Virus record (IMG/VR): IMGVR_UViG_3300010430_000240
Location: 1-36,893 of that record
Source: a virus
Reading direction: 5' to 3' (one strand)
Length of the DNA stretch: 36,893 bases
Part shown: positions 17,094-24,213 of the stretch, one piece after another
Position numbering within the stretch: the stretch's first letter is position 1
Layout: each line of letters starts with the position of its first letter
Position numbers and translations under genes: made by a program
The notes under the pieces: model-generated
Databases searched by the model: none
Told to the model about the DNA's origin: nothing
What the model saw: the letters and a program-made list of their open reading frames with translations, nothing else

Positions 17094-17282
17094 TTATTTA
17101 TCAAATACTTGAACTTGAGCCATAACAACTTCTTTGAAGTCTTTCTTGCTGTGACCATCAAAGAACAACCGCTTACTTGCTATTTCTTCAGCGGTTTTGT
17201 AGTTGTCGGTGTTAATTAAGTATTCATGCCTTTGGCCTTTTGACCGTTTAGGCATGAATACAACCTTGATAACGCTATTCAT
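17094..17282 (-). CDS. Hypothetical protein, 62 residues
   Basis: A short basic protein with KRSKGQRHEYLINTDNYKTAEEIASKR, a beta-hairpin plus helix pattern. Its ATG overlaps the stop of the previous gene and its stop lies 7 bases before the amidase ATG, so it is translated in a tight cluster. No family was recognised. Confidence 0.5.
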   Translation of the reverse strand: MNSVIKVVFMPKRSKGQRHEYLINTDNYKTAEEIASKRLFFDGHSKKDFKEVVMAQVQVFDK

Positions 17283-17508
17283 TTAACTTATCTAATTCAG
17301 CTTTCGCCGCAATAAAACAGGCGATCACCGCTACAATTTCATTACCGTGAAACTCTTGGTTCCAAAGTCCCGTTTCACGCAATGCCTTTCTTGCTTCTTT
17401 TGAAAGTACAGTAAGCGCTTCTTCTGCTGTTTTGGCTTCGTTAACGTGAGTAACGTCACCAGCCGGAGCGCTTGCGCCTTTACCGAGTAAGTCTAAAATC
17501 TTTCCCAT
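17275..17508 (-). CDS. Hypothetical protein, 77 residues
   Basis: A small, mainly helical protein (AEEALTVLSKEARKALRETG ... VIACFIAAKAELDKLNE). Its ATG overlaps the stop of the preceding gene (TAATG). It sits at the end of the recombination-gene cluster and before the lysis genes. The function is unknown; the C-terminal hydrophobic stretch is too short to be sure of a membrane helix. Confidence 0.5.
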   Translation of the reverse strand: MGKILDLLGKGASAPAGDVTHVNEAKTAEEALTVLSKEARKALRETGLWNQEFHGNEIVAVIACFIAAKAELDKLNE

Positions 17509-17843
17509 TATCGACCTCGTTGTTGACCGTAACCACCTTGTTGCTGTGGTGCTGCCTGTTGTTGATAGCCGCCAGTTTGTTGAGGCGCTTGGTTCTGGTT
17601 ATCTTCAGAGTTCCAGAAGATATACATTTTAACCGGGCCAGATTGACCGACTGGCATTGTATCAAGCTCAACTTCAATATTAGGCATGTTAGAGCCTTGC
17701 TTGTTAGGCCAAAGAGTTGCGCGGCCTACCGTTGCGTAGCGGTTTTTCATTTGAGGCTGATTGTTCTGATCAAGTTGATTGGTTGGGTACTTCTCAACTA
17801 CTACAGCAACACGGCCTTTATCAAGTGGTGCATTATTTTGCAT
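17508..17843 (-). CDS. Hypothetical SSB-like protein with Gln/Gly-rich tail
   Basis: This 111-residue protein has a beta-rich N-terminal part (GRVAVVVEKYPTN, RYATVGRATLWPN, VKMYIFWNSED) and a disordered tail of about 30 residues made of Gln, Gly, Ala and Arg. That layout resembles single-strand DNA-binding proteins, but the acidic tip typical of bacterial SSB is missing and the tail ends in Arg instead. It is encoded with ERF and exonuclease genes. A DNA-binding accessory role is inferred. RBS AAGG. Confidence 0.45.
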   Translation of the reverse strand: MQNNAPLDKGRVAVVVEKYPTNQLDQNNQPQMKNRYATVGRATLWPNKQGSNMPNIEVELDTMPVGQSGPVKMYIFWNSEDNQNQAPQQTGGYQQQAAPQQQGGYGQQRGR

Positions 17844-17862
17844 GGTATTTCCTTGTTAAAGT

Positions 17863-17889
17863 GAACTATCCGGAAATTCCAGATAGTTC
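17863..17889. other. Strong intergenic hairpin between DUF2303 and the SSB-like gene
   Basis: GAACTATC (17863-17870) and GATAGTTC (17882-17889) form an 8-bp stem, with GGAA/TTCC able to pair inside. No U tract follows in the direction of transcription, so it is more likely an RNA processing or stability element than a simple terminator. Confidence 0.6.
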
Positions 17890-17906
17890 AACTTGGTTAA
17901 TTAATC

Positions 17907-18728
17907 TTAGCTTTCGCCGATGAAGGTTTTTAGTTCAGAGTCTTTGAACATTTCAACCAGGATTTCTTTGAACTCTTCAGCCATATCTTCTTCTTGAGCT
18001 TCAAGCTTGATAATACGGAAGCAGATTTCAGGCTTCTGGCCGCCAGTTAGAATTGAGACACGAACGGTAAACGCTCGATTAGCTAAACCGTGGTAAGGCT
18101 GGCAAGTAAATTCAATCGTTGCCGGGATCTTGTCCTGGTTCTTGGCTTCAATCTTCTCGAACTCGCTCATAGACTCGCCGAAGTCGCTGACCTTGCTATC
18201 ACGGTTGCTAACTTGCTCGATAGTGATTTCACGTAATTGCTTAGCCGCCTGGCTGTTGGTCATTGGCTCGCCGTCACTGTTCACCACCTTGATATTATCG
18301 GCCCAGTCTTCAACAAAGTTAGCCGCTGCTTTCTGGCTCATGTGATCGCCATTTACGCAAAGGATAGCTTTAAACGCTGCTGTCTTATCAAGCTGAAGCT
18401 TTGAGTTGTGGCGCTGGTGAAGAGGTTTATCTTCTGTGCCAAGGTCAAAGATAGTTTCTGCATACATGCGATCAGAGTTTACAAAACACTTAGCGCCTTC
18501 TTTGTCGAACTCTTTGCAGTATTCACCAAAGTCTTTGATTGATTTGGTTGAGAAGTTGAAGCGGTAAGAAGTGCGGTGCTCCATCTTACCTTCAAGATCA
18601 TGAAGGCCAATACTATCAGGCAAAGCTATCATTGGTGATTGGGTTTTAACTTTGGTAAGTGACTCGCTCACTCCTGCAAGTAGAACAGTTTTCTCAAGGT
18701 GCTGGATCGCTTCTTTAGTCATTGACAT
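17907..18728 (-). CDS. DUF2303 family protein (YfdQ-like)
   Basis: This 273-residue protein fits the DUF2303 family found in many phages and in the E. coli prophage gene yfdQ. Typical blocks are SIGLHDLEGKMEHRTSYRFNF near residue 40, VNGDHMSQKAAANFVEDWADNI near 130 and ITIEQVSNRDSKVSDFGESMSEFE near 170. The family has no assigned function. Here it sits in the early recombination cluster with ERF and exonuclease, which is usual for it. It is most likely soluble. RBS GAGAG. Confidence 0.7.
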   Translation of the reverse strand: MSMTKEAIQHLEKTVLLAGVSESLTKVKTQSPMIALPDSIGLHDLEGKMEHRTSYRFNFSTKSIKDFGEYCKEFDKEGAKCFVNSDRMYAETIFDLGTEDKPLHQRHNSKLQLDKTAAFKAILCVNGDHMSQKAAANFVEDWADNIKVVNSDGEPMTNSQAAKQLREITIEQVSNRDSKVSDFGESMSEFEKIEAKNQDKIPATIEFTCQPYHGLANRAFTVRVSILTGGQKPEICFRIIKLEAQEEDMAEEFKEILVEMFKDSELKTFIGES

Positions 18729-18761
18729 AGTTATTTACTCTCTAATAAAAATTTAAGGTTT

Positions 18762-18779
18762 GCCGGGCGTTAACCCGGC
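18762..18779. other. GC-rich hairpin upstream of DUF2303
   Basis: GCCGGG (18762-18767) and CCCGGC (18774-18779) form a 6-bp stem with a 6-base loop in the gap before the DUF2303 gene. There is no adjoining U tract; AUUUUU appears about 10 bases later on the leftward transcript. Confidence 0.6.
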
Positions 18780-18787
18780 GGTTTGAA

Positions 18788-19195
18788 TTAGTTAGCCAGG
18801 CGGCGAACGTTTGAGTGTTGCTGTACTTCACCAGTTTCTTTATCAACATTTTCATGTGTTAGATTGAACTGGCCGCTATCGTCTTCTTCCGGTGCATTGA
18901 TGGTTAGCTTGCCACCTTTGCCAACAAAGAAAGCTGTATCGGTAATATCTTCTTCAAATTTCTTACCGCGCTTAGTTGGGTTGCTGGTTGAAAGCTTGTG
19001 AGAAACGATAACCTGATCGTTGTCACCCATTTGTTGAAAGGTAAATTCAAGTGATACCTTCGCTTTTTTACTTCCGATACCGTGAGTGATTTGAGCTAGT
19101 GCCGCATCACTTAAAGCTAGCGCAAGCTTTTCAATCATAATTCCAGCGTTACATTCGCCGATAAAGTCAGCTACGTTTGTTTTGCGATCTGCCAT
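18788..19195 (-). CDS. Hypothetical protein of the recombination cluster
   Basis: This 135-residue protein has no recognised family. Its first half is helical (DFIGECNAGIMIEKLALALS) and is followed by beta segments (VSLEFTFQQMG, DTAFFVGKGGKLTINAP) and an acidic C-terminal region. The RBS AGGAGAG overlaps the end of the upstream exonuclease gene, so both are co-translated. It may act with the nuclease or with DUF2303, but nothing in the sequence settles it. Confidence 0.5.
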   Translation of the reverse strand: MADRKTNVADFIGECNAGIMIEKLALALSDAALAQITHGIGSKKAKVSLEFTFQQMGDNDQVIVSHKLSTSNPTKRGKKFEEDITDTAFFVGKGGKLTINAPEEDDSGQFNLTHENVDKETGEVQQHSNVRRLAN

Positions 19196-19197
19196 GA

Positions 19198-19755
19198 TTA
19201 CTCTCCTGAGTTAAGTTTGAAAAAGATTTCCTGCGCTGCCAGTGTATCAGCCATTGCGCTATGAGCATTTACCAAGTCTTTGCCACAAATAGCTTTGTAA
19301 GCATCAACAAGCTTTGGATTTTTACCGCCTAGCTCTTTTTGAGCCATTCGCATTGCACAGTGGTGATCGTCTTTCACCGCCCACTTTTCAATGCACTCTT
19401 CAGACATATAGCGCTTCATTGCAATACGAATAATGCGCTGGTCAAAAGTCTTGTTATACGCCACTCGTTCAGCGTCACCACGAATCATGTGGAGCATTGC
19501 AACGGCCATTCCTTCAGGGATACCATGCTCAAGCGCGTATTCAGTCGTGATACCGTGAACCGCCGCTACTTCTTCAGGGATTTCCCAACCGTCAGGTTTA
19601 ATGATCACGTTCATTGATTGAATTTCTTCACCAGTTTCAGCGTTAGAAAGAACGCCAGCCAATTGAACTAAGTGAGGTTGCTCTTCTGAATCGCTTGGCA
19701 CTTTCCAGTTAGGTAGGCCCGTTGTTTCAGTGTCGTATGTAAAAATTGTTTTCAT
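19198..19755 (-). CDS. DnaQ-like 3'-5' exonuclease (DEDDh)
   Basis: The 185-residue protein starts MKTIFTYDTETTGLP, giving the first catalytic Asp and Glu at residues 8 and 10. AYNKTFDQRI provides the second Asp region near residue 100, and NAHSAMADTLAA near residue 164 gives the His and final Asp of a DEDDh nuclease. It is a single-domain exonuclease with no polymerase partner, and probably trims single-stranded ends during recombination or degrades host DNA. It is placed between the YqaJ exonuclease and the small recombination-cluster genes. Confidence 0.85.
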   Translation of the reverse strand: MKTIFTYDTETTGLPNWKVPSDSEEQPHLVQLAGVLSNAETGEEIQSMNVIIKPDGWEIPEEVAAVHGITTEYALEHGIPEGMAVAMLHMIRGDAERVAYNKTFDQRIIRIAMKRYMSEECIEKWAVKDDHHCAMRMAQKELGGKNPKLVDAYKAICGKDLVNAHSAMADTLAAQEIFFKLNSGE

Positions 19756-19782
19756 GTTATATCTCTACTTTGGTTTAAGTGG

Positions 19783-19802
19783 TGGCGGTTGTTACACCGC
19801 CA
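19783..19802. other. Intergenic hairpin upstream of the DnaQ-like gene
   Basis: TGGCGGT (19783-19789) and ACCGCCA (19796-19802) form a perfect 7-bp stem with a 6-base loop. It lacks a U tract, like the hairpins at 17863 and 18762. Confidence 0.65.
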
Positions 19803-19811
19803 GGTTAATTA

Positions 19812-21644
19812 TTAAAGGTAAGTTTTAACGCCTTGAGACAACCAGTATTCTTTCACCTGAAGATACTCATCGTAAGTAACACCCCAACTTTCAAGAAACT
19901 CCATGAAGTCAGTTCTCGCCGCTTCCTTAGTTAGAGCGTAAACAAGGTTAGACATAATTTCATTTAGCGGTTTAGCCTGTTCGACTTCAGCGTTACGCAT
20001 CGCTTGAGATCGGCCCTGGTGACTTTCAAGCTCTTCTTTGCAAGCCTGGTTTGTAATCTCACAATTGATACCTTGGCAATCAGGGCAACCTTTACAATCT
20101 GAAGGATGAACAACTTCGTCATATTTAACTGGGCTATCTTCAGGAAGTTGCTTATTCAATTCTACAGCATTCGCAGCTCGTTCAGCTTCTTCCCGCTCAC
20201 GTTTAGCCTGTTCTTCAGATTGAGCCTTGGCACGTTCTTCCTTGCGGATACGTTCACGCTCTGCCTCTGCTTTGGCCTCAGCTTCACGCTGAGCCTTCGC
20301 CTCTTCTTCTTTTTGAATGCGCTGGCGTTCAGCTTCAAGGCGCTCTTCTTCAGCTTGCTTGTGATCAGCAATGCGTGATTTGATTATTGCCTGAAATGGT
20401 TCAGTGTCCTGGTTAACCAACTGCTGATCATCAGAGAATAAAAATTTGTAATCCGCTGCATGATCACGAAGGTATTGAAGGTTAGGAACAACACGATCCA
20501 TTACCTGATTAATTTCAACCTTCCACTTAGCCAGCTCTTCAGATACCGAATTGGTTAAGCTTTCAATGGTGCGCTTGTTCTTCATTGCGCCAGTCCAATC
20601 AGGACGAATCTCACCCATGATTGACATAAGGCCCATAGGTGAAATTTTACCGTTAGCCTCTTGGATATGGTTAAGAAGGTCGTTGTTTGCTTCAGTCCAA
20701 ATAGCTTGCTTCTTGGCTTCCTTGGCCTGTTTAACTTGCTTCTCGCCGTGGCTTTGCATTTGCTGAAGAACACCATCCATTTCTTGAGCGATTTCTTCAA
20801 ACTGTGAGTAGCTAACAAACTCGCCGCGAACCTTGGCGATCATATCTTTTAGCCCGGCGCGAGCCTTCTTAACATCTTTGTTAAGCTGGTCCTTGTCGGC
20901 GAAGTCCTGGTCTGTTTCCAGTACCTTGCTCATTTCTTCGCTGGCCATTGTCTTGATTTGGTCAAGACACATAGCAATGTTAGTAGTGATCTCTGTACCT
21001 GTTACGCTGTATGAAATAGCTGGTAGGCTAGTTTTTTCAGCAACAACAACTTCTTTCTTAGCTTCCATTTCAAAAGACTCGAGATCTTTATTGAACTGTT
21101 TCCAGCCAGCGATTAACTGTTCACGGCGTTCAGGAATTGAAATGTAGTGCATGTATTCGCGCTTATCTGCTGTGCCGTCTGAAGTCATAAACAAAGCGTT
21201 TTCAGCGCCGGATACAAGAAGCTGGTGTTCTAACTGCCAGTAGTGAGTATCTTCAAGCACGTTATTGCGAACATTTTCAGCAAGCGTTTCATTCCAAAGC
21301 TTGTGCTCGAATACCATTTGCTGATCTTCTGATAGACCATCCAGTGAAGCGAGCAGCTTTAAGCCGTCAATCTCTATGCCACCAACAACCGGAGCGAATG
21401 ACTCAAGCATATCTACCTCAAGAAGATCGCGAGCTGCGTCTTCTGCTGCGTGGCCCTTATCGAAAAGCGCTTGTTTAGCCGGAGTGATTTTCTCCTTAAC
21501 ACCAAACTTCTTTTCTTTCATTAGTTGAGTACGGCTTTTGTACTTGCTTGCGCCCATCATTGCCGAAGCATCAGAAGCGGTTAGGTGAGTGTCACGAAGT
21601 TCGTGCCATTCCGGTGTACCTTGTTCTACTTTGAATAATTGCAT
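19812..21644 (-). CDS. YqaJ-type (lambda Exo-like) recombination exonuclease with long coiled-coil extension
   Basis: This 610-residue protein begins QGTPEWHELRDTHLTASDASAMMGAS, the N-terminal signature of the YqaJ/lambda Exo family. LLASLDGLSED and VFEHK near residues 95-113 give the catalytic Asp and the E-x-K pair of the PD-(D/E)xK core. After about residue 200 it is largely helical, with a highly charged Glu/Lys/Arg/Gln coiled coil at about 420-500. A Cys-rich patch (CKGCPDCQG, CEITNQAC) follows that could bind zinc, and then a small C-terminal domain. It would chew 5' ends for the ERF annealing protein encoded just upstream. It is about 2.5 times as long as lambda Exo. Confidence 0.85.
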   Translation of the reverse strand: MQLFKVEQGTPEWHELRDTHLTASDASAMMGASKYKSRTQLMKEKKFGVKEKITPAKQALFDKGHAAEDAARDLLEVDMLESFAPVVGGIEIDGLKLLASLDGLSEDQQMVFEHKLWNETLAENVRNNVLEDTHYWQLEHQLLVSGAENALFMTSDGTADKREYMHYISIPERREQLIAGWKQFNKDLESFEMEAKKEVVVAEKTSLPAISYSVTGTEITTNIAMCLDQIKTMASEEMSKVLETDQDFADKDQLNKDVKKARAGLKDMIAKVRGEFVSYSQFEEIAQEMDGVLQQMQSHGEKQVKQAKEAKKQAIWTEANNDLLNHIQEANGKISPMGLMSIMGEIRPDWTGAMKNKRTIESLTNSVSEELAKWKVEINQVMDRVVPNLQYLRDHAADYKFLFSDDQQLVNQDTEPFQAIIKSRIADHKQAEEERLEAERQRIQKEEEAKAQREAEAKAEAERERIRKEERAKAQSEEQAKREREEAERAANAVELNKQLPEDSPVKYDEVVHPSDCKGCPDCQGINCEITNQACKEELESHQGRSQAMRNAEVEQAKPLNEIMSNLVYALTKEAARTDFMEFLESWGVTYDEYLQVKEYWLSQGVKTYL

Positions 21645-21645
21645 T

Positions 21646-22407
21646 CTACTTTCCTACTTGTTGTAATTTTGAGTATTGGTCTTGACTAAGGATAATGTTC
21701 TTCTTAGTCAAGAATTGGTGTAGCGAGTCAACTGTGTGCTTGCCGTCAGTTATTTTTTTAGACCAGGCCGGGAAGTTCTTATTAAACTCTTCATCCGGGT
21801 AGCAGTTAACAACTTGCTGATCTTGCTCCTGGTATTCAGGTGCGCCGCCGTCATCATCTTCACCGCCGACAATAATCCCTAAGATACCTGTCAACGTGTA
21901 ACGGCGTAGGTAAGTGATAGCTGAAGCGGTTGCTTTAAGCGCATCCTTGCCGCCACTAATATCAGGCTGGGATTGAAGATCAGTATGTTCAGAGTGACCG
22001 CCTTTATGGGTAACGATACATCGAACAGTGATCCAGCCATTCTCTTGCTTTTGCGTGAACCGGTATGAAAGCCCGGCTTCTTCAAGTGCTGGCTTAATTG
22101 CGTGAGCAATATCTTCAATCTTCGCGTAGTCGTAGTAAGTGCGACCTTTTGAAGTTGTGTAATCAACAATGCCGTTCTTCTCGATTACAGGAAGAATACT
22201 CTGGAACTTAGACATTGCAGAGTCATATTCCTTCTTGGCAATGCGATCTTCAAATCGCTCTTGCAAGTCCATTAGCTTTTCAAGCTGTGCAATATCAGCA
22301 CCTTTCTCAACTGCTGTTTGAATCAGGCCCATGTACTGCTGTTGCTGGATAGCTACAGGGTGAATAATTTCGCCCTGGTCTTGAGTTACTAATTCGCCGT
22401 TACTCAT
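21646..22407 (-). CDS. erf: ERF family single-strand annealing protein
   Basis: This 253-residue protein shows the ERF signature: MDLQERFEDRIAKKEYDSAMSKFQ, VDYTTSKGRTYYDYAKIEDI, ALEEAGLSYRF and SAITYLRRYTLTGILGI, ending in the acidic segment GGEDDDGG. ERF (named from P22) anneals complementary single strands and circularises terminally redundant DNA after infection. It is paired with the exonuclease that follows two bases later. Its ATG lies inside the end of the preceding small gene. Confidence 0.9.
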   Translation of the reverse strand: MSNGELVTQDQGEIIHPVAIQQQQYMGLIQTAVEKGADIAQLEKLMDLQERFEDRIAKKEYDSAMSKFQSILPVIEKNGIVDYTTSKGRTYYDYAKIEDIAHAIKPALEEAGLSYRFTQKQENGWITVRCIVTHKGGHSEHTDLQSQPDISGGKDALKATASAITYLRRYTLTGILGIIVGGEDDDGGAPEYQEQDQQVVNCYPDEEFNKNFPAWSKKITDGKHTVDSLHQFLTKKNIILSQDQYSKLQQVGK

Positions 22408-22705
22408 TTAAGCCACCAATTAACTGAAGCTGTTCAGCGTTAAGTTCAGTCTTCTCAGACCATGAATGAATAACCTTTGCAATTTCTAATTGCTCGTTAT
22501 GGTCATTCCAGTAAATAAGCGCATCGTTTACAGTGTGGATGCCGCCCTCTTGGATAATCCCAAGTAGATCTTCATCAACAACGATAGCTTGATTGATTGC
22601 TTCAAGATCCGCTTCAGCCTTACCAAGCTCATCATTAAGACGTTGAATCTCTGCCGACTTTACGGCGAACGCTTCTACAAGAGCGCCTTTGTTTTCGATT
22701 TTCAT
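22400..22705 (-). CDS. Hypothetical helical protein, 101 residues
   Basis: The ATG at 22705, preceded by AAGGTG, is preferred to a GTG nine bases upstream. The protein is mainly helical, with a coiled-coil start (VKSAEIQRLNDELGKAEADLEAINQ), and acidic. No family was recognised. It is the second gene of the leftward unit and couples to ERF by overlap. An early accessory or host-takeover role is possible but unsupported. Confidence 0.5.
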   Translation of the reverse strand: MKIENKGALVEAFAVKSAEIQRLNDELGKAEADLEAINQAIVVDEDLLGIIQEGGIHTVNDALIYWNDHNEQLEIAKVIHSWSEKTELNAEQLQLIGGLNE

Positions 22706-22706
22706 G

Positions 22707-22889
22707 TTATTCACCTTCTACTTTTGAACAAACAATGTCATCACGGTAAGCAGGCCAGTTACCAGCTTCAACCATATCGCAATAGTGTGCTTCCTGGTTT
22801 ACTGCGTCTTCATAGTCCATTTGACCTACAAGACCGAAAAGCGCCACCGCTGCTATTACTGCTAAAACCTTCATACTTGCCTTCTTCAT
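22707..22889 (-). CDS. Small secreted or membrane-anchored protein, 60 residues
   Basis: The N-terminus (MKKASMKVLAVIAAVALFGLVGQM) is a classic signal or anchor sequence: Lys residues, then about 15 hydrophobic residues. The exported part is acidic and holds two Cys (HYCDMVEAGNWPAYRDDIVC), which could form a disulphide. Small phage proteins with this YCDMV...WP pattern are common near early promoters and unassigned. It is the first gene of the leftward unit, with RBS GGAGA. A superinfection or envelope role is a guess. Confidence 0.6.
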   Translation of the reverse strand: MKKASMKVLAVIAAVALFGLVGQMDYEDAVNQEAHYCDMVEAGNWPAYRDDIVCSKVEGE

Positions 22890-22914
22890 GTTGCATCTCC
22901 GTGTTGATGTAAGA

Positions 22915-22943
22915 ACTATAACCGCTTAATTTCACTTCCGCAA
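22915..22943 (-). promoter_or_regulatory. Leftward early promoter (sigma70 type)
   Basis: Reading leftward, TTGCGG (22943-22938), exactly 17 bp and TATAGT (22920-22915) form a near-consensus promoter, about 25 bp before the first leftward ATG. It can drive the whole recombination cluster and perhaps beyond. Confidence 0.8.
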
Positions 22944-22958
22944 GATTTATTTTCACTT
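22926..22958. promoter_or_regulatory. Candidate operator pair over the leftward promoter
   Basis: TTAATTTCACTT (22926-22937) and TTATTTTCACTT (22947-22958) are near-identical direct repeats 21 bp apart, two DNA turns, and flank the -35 box. A separate palindrome ACTT-TTT-AAGT lies at 22967-22977. The HTH protein encoded at 23026 is the obvious candidate binder. Confidence 0.55.
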
Positions 22959-22986
22959 TTTTCTGTACTTTTTAAGTTTGGCCATA

Positions 22987-22992
22987 TATATT
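22987..22992 (+). promoter_or_regulatory. Candidate rightward -10 box
   Basis: TATATT lies 34 bp before the HTH ATG in an AT-rich stretch. No convincing -35 is found at 16-18 bp, so the rightward promoter is either weak or needs help from a host factor. Confidence 0.35.
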
Positions 22993-23025
22993 AAGCTCAT
23001 CAACACAGTAAAGGAGTTAACCAGA

Positions 23026-23229
23026 ATGAACCTAAGTAAGTCTCTAAGACTCGCTATCGCAAACAAAGGCATTAAGCATAAAGATCTTGCTAATGCTTTA
23101 GGAACAAGCAGCCAGCAGATTTCTAACTGGCTTAAAAGCGGCTCTATCAAACAATCAAGCATTGTTGATATTGCAAAATTCTTTGAAATGCCAGTGAGTG
23201 AGTTCATTGCGCTTGGTGAGGGTGATTAG
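23026..23229 (+). CDS. Cro-like helix-turn-helix regulator
   Basis: The ATG at 23026 (MNLSKSLRLAI) follows AAGGAG and is preferred to an upstream ATG without one. The 67-residue protein is a single XRE/Cro-type domain: HKDLANALGTSSQQISNWLKSG is the helix-turn-helix. It has no dimerisation or protease domain, so it resembles Cro and not CI. It is the first rightward gene and lies beside the divergent control region, where it probably binds the operator repeats. No opposing repressor gene was found. Confidence 0.8.
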   Translation: MNLSKSLRLAIANKGIKHKDLANALGTSSQQISNWLKSGSIKQSSIVDIAKFFEMPVSEFIALGEGD

Positions 23230-23232
23230 CTT

Positions 23233-24213
23233 ATGCACTATTACCAATTCAATATTGGTGACTATGCTAAGGCTACTCGTCATTTGAGTAATACCGAAGA
23301 TTTAGCTTATAGACGGCTTATCGATCTGTACTACGACAAAGAGCAACCTCTTATTAAAGACGTTTCTAAGCTGTCCAGGCTTATCAATATGAGAGAAAAC
23401 CACGAGGAAATTAAAACCGTCCTTGAGGATTTCTTTACAGAAACGGAAGAAGGTTATCAGCAAAGTCGCATTGATTCAGAAATTGCGAATTATCACGCAA
23501 AGGCAGACGCAGCAAGGGCTAACGGCAAAAAGGGAGGGCGACCAAAAAAAGCCAAAGCTAACCCAGACGAAACCGAAGGCAAAGCTAAAAAAACCAAGTC
23601 GGTTAATTTAGCTAACCCAGACGAAACCGAAGGCAAAGCTAAAAAAAGCGAATCGAAAGCTAACCATAAACCAATAACCAATAACCAAGAACCATTAACC
23701 AGTAACCAATTAGAAAAACCTATGTCAGCTAAAGCTAACCCGGCTTTCGACTTGTTCAAATACTGGTGTGACGTTATGGGTAAAAATCTTTCTACCAGCA
23801 AGCTAACCGCTAAACGCGATAAAGCTATCAAGGCCAGGTTGAAAGAAGGTTATACGGTTGATCAGATTAAACAGGCTATTGATGGTTGTCGTAATGATCC
23901 GTTTTCAATGGGTCAGAACGACAGACAGAAACCTTTTAACGATATTGAGCTGATATGTAGAACAGGCGAAAAGCTCGAAAGCTTCATGGAGACAATTGGC
24001 AATGAAAAAATTATCAATGGACAATCTACACCGGGCCGTAAACTCTCAGCGCTCGAACGACAGCAATTGCGACTTCAAGAGAAGTACGGAAACGAACCAG
24101 GACAGCCAAGCGGCGGATTGGGTATGGCTGAAGATGGTCGAGATCTACGGGGAACAGTGGGTCAGGGAGAATGGCGAGGAACCGTCATTGATGTGGAAGA
24201 TAGCCCTGAATAA
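23233..24213 (+). CDS. Replication initiator (lambda O-like, DUF1376 N-terminus)
   Basis: This 326-residue protein starts with a DUF1376 domain, a winged-helix type seen in phage initiators (YAKATRHLSNTEDLAYRRLIDLYYD). A Lys/Glu/Asn-rich linker at about residues 95-165 follows and is built from two DNA repeat families. Then comes a second domain from about residue 168 (FDLFKYWCDVMGKNL ... DQIKQAIDGC). The linker DNA is the likely origin, as in lambda O. The last 70 codons overlap the P-like gene in another frame. Upstream spacing to the HTH gene is 3 bases. Confidence 0.8.
   Translation: MHYYQFNIGDYAKATRHLSNTEDLAYRRLIDLYYDKEQPLIKDVSKLSRLINMRENHEEIKTVLEDFFTETEEGYQQSRIDSEIANYHAKADAARANGKKGGRPKKAKANPDETEGKAKKTKSVNLANPDETEGKAKKSESKANHKPITNNQEPLTSNQLEKPMSAKANPAFDLFKYWCDVMGKNLSTSKLTAKRDKAIKARLKEGYTVDQIKQAIDGCRNDPFSMGQNDRQKPFNDIELICRTGEKLESFMETIGNEKIINGQSTPGRKLSALERQQLRLQEKYGNEPGQPSGGLGMAEDGRDLRGTVGQGEWRGTVIDVEDSPE
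23557..23647 (+). repeat. Two 37-bp direct repeats inside the O-like gene
   Basis: A block starting GCTAACCCAGACGAAACCGA and ending GCTAAAAAAA occurs at 23557-23593 and 23611-23647, identical and 54 bp (18 codons) apart. It encodes ANPDETEGKAKK twice. Together with the adjacent AACC array it forms a likely initiator-binding region. Confidence 0.85.
23662..23707 (+). repeat. AACC heptamer array: candidate replication origin iterons
   Basis: AACC starts at 23662, 23669, 23676, 23683, 23690, 23697 and 23704: seven copies with an exact 7-bp step (typically AATAACC). Seven is not a multiple of three, so the period is kept at DNA level while the encoded peptide (NHKPITNNQEPLTSNQ) shifts through all frames. 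This is how an iteron array inside an initiator gene looks; lambda's origin also lies inside O. Confidence 0.75.

Noticed and set aside
23662-23707. CRISPR-like array
   Set aside because: The 7-bp step and lack of spacers rule this out.
23996-24213. Programmed ribosomal frameshift from O-like to P-like gene at the A run near 24004
   Set aside because: The A run does not form a proper slippery heptamer in the O frame, and the P-like gene has its own ribosome site.
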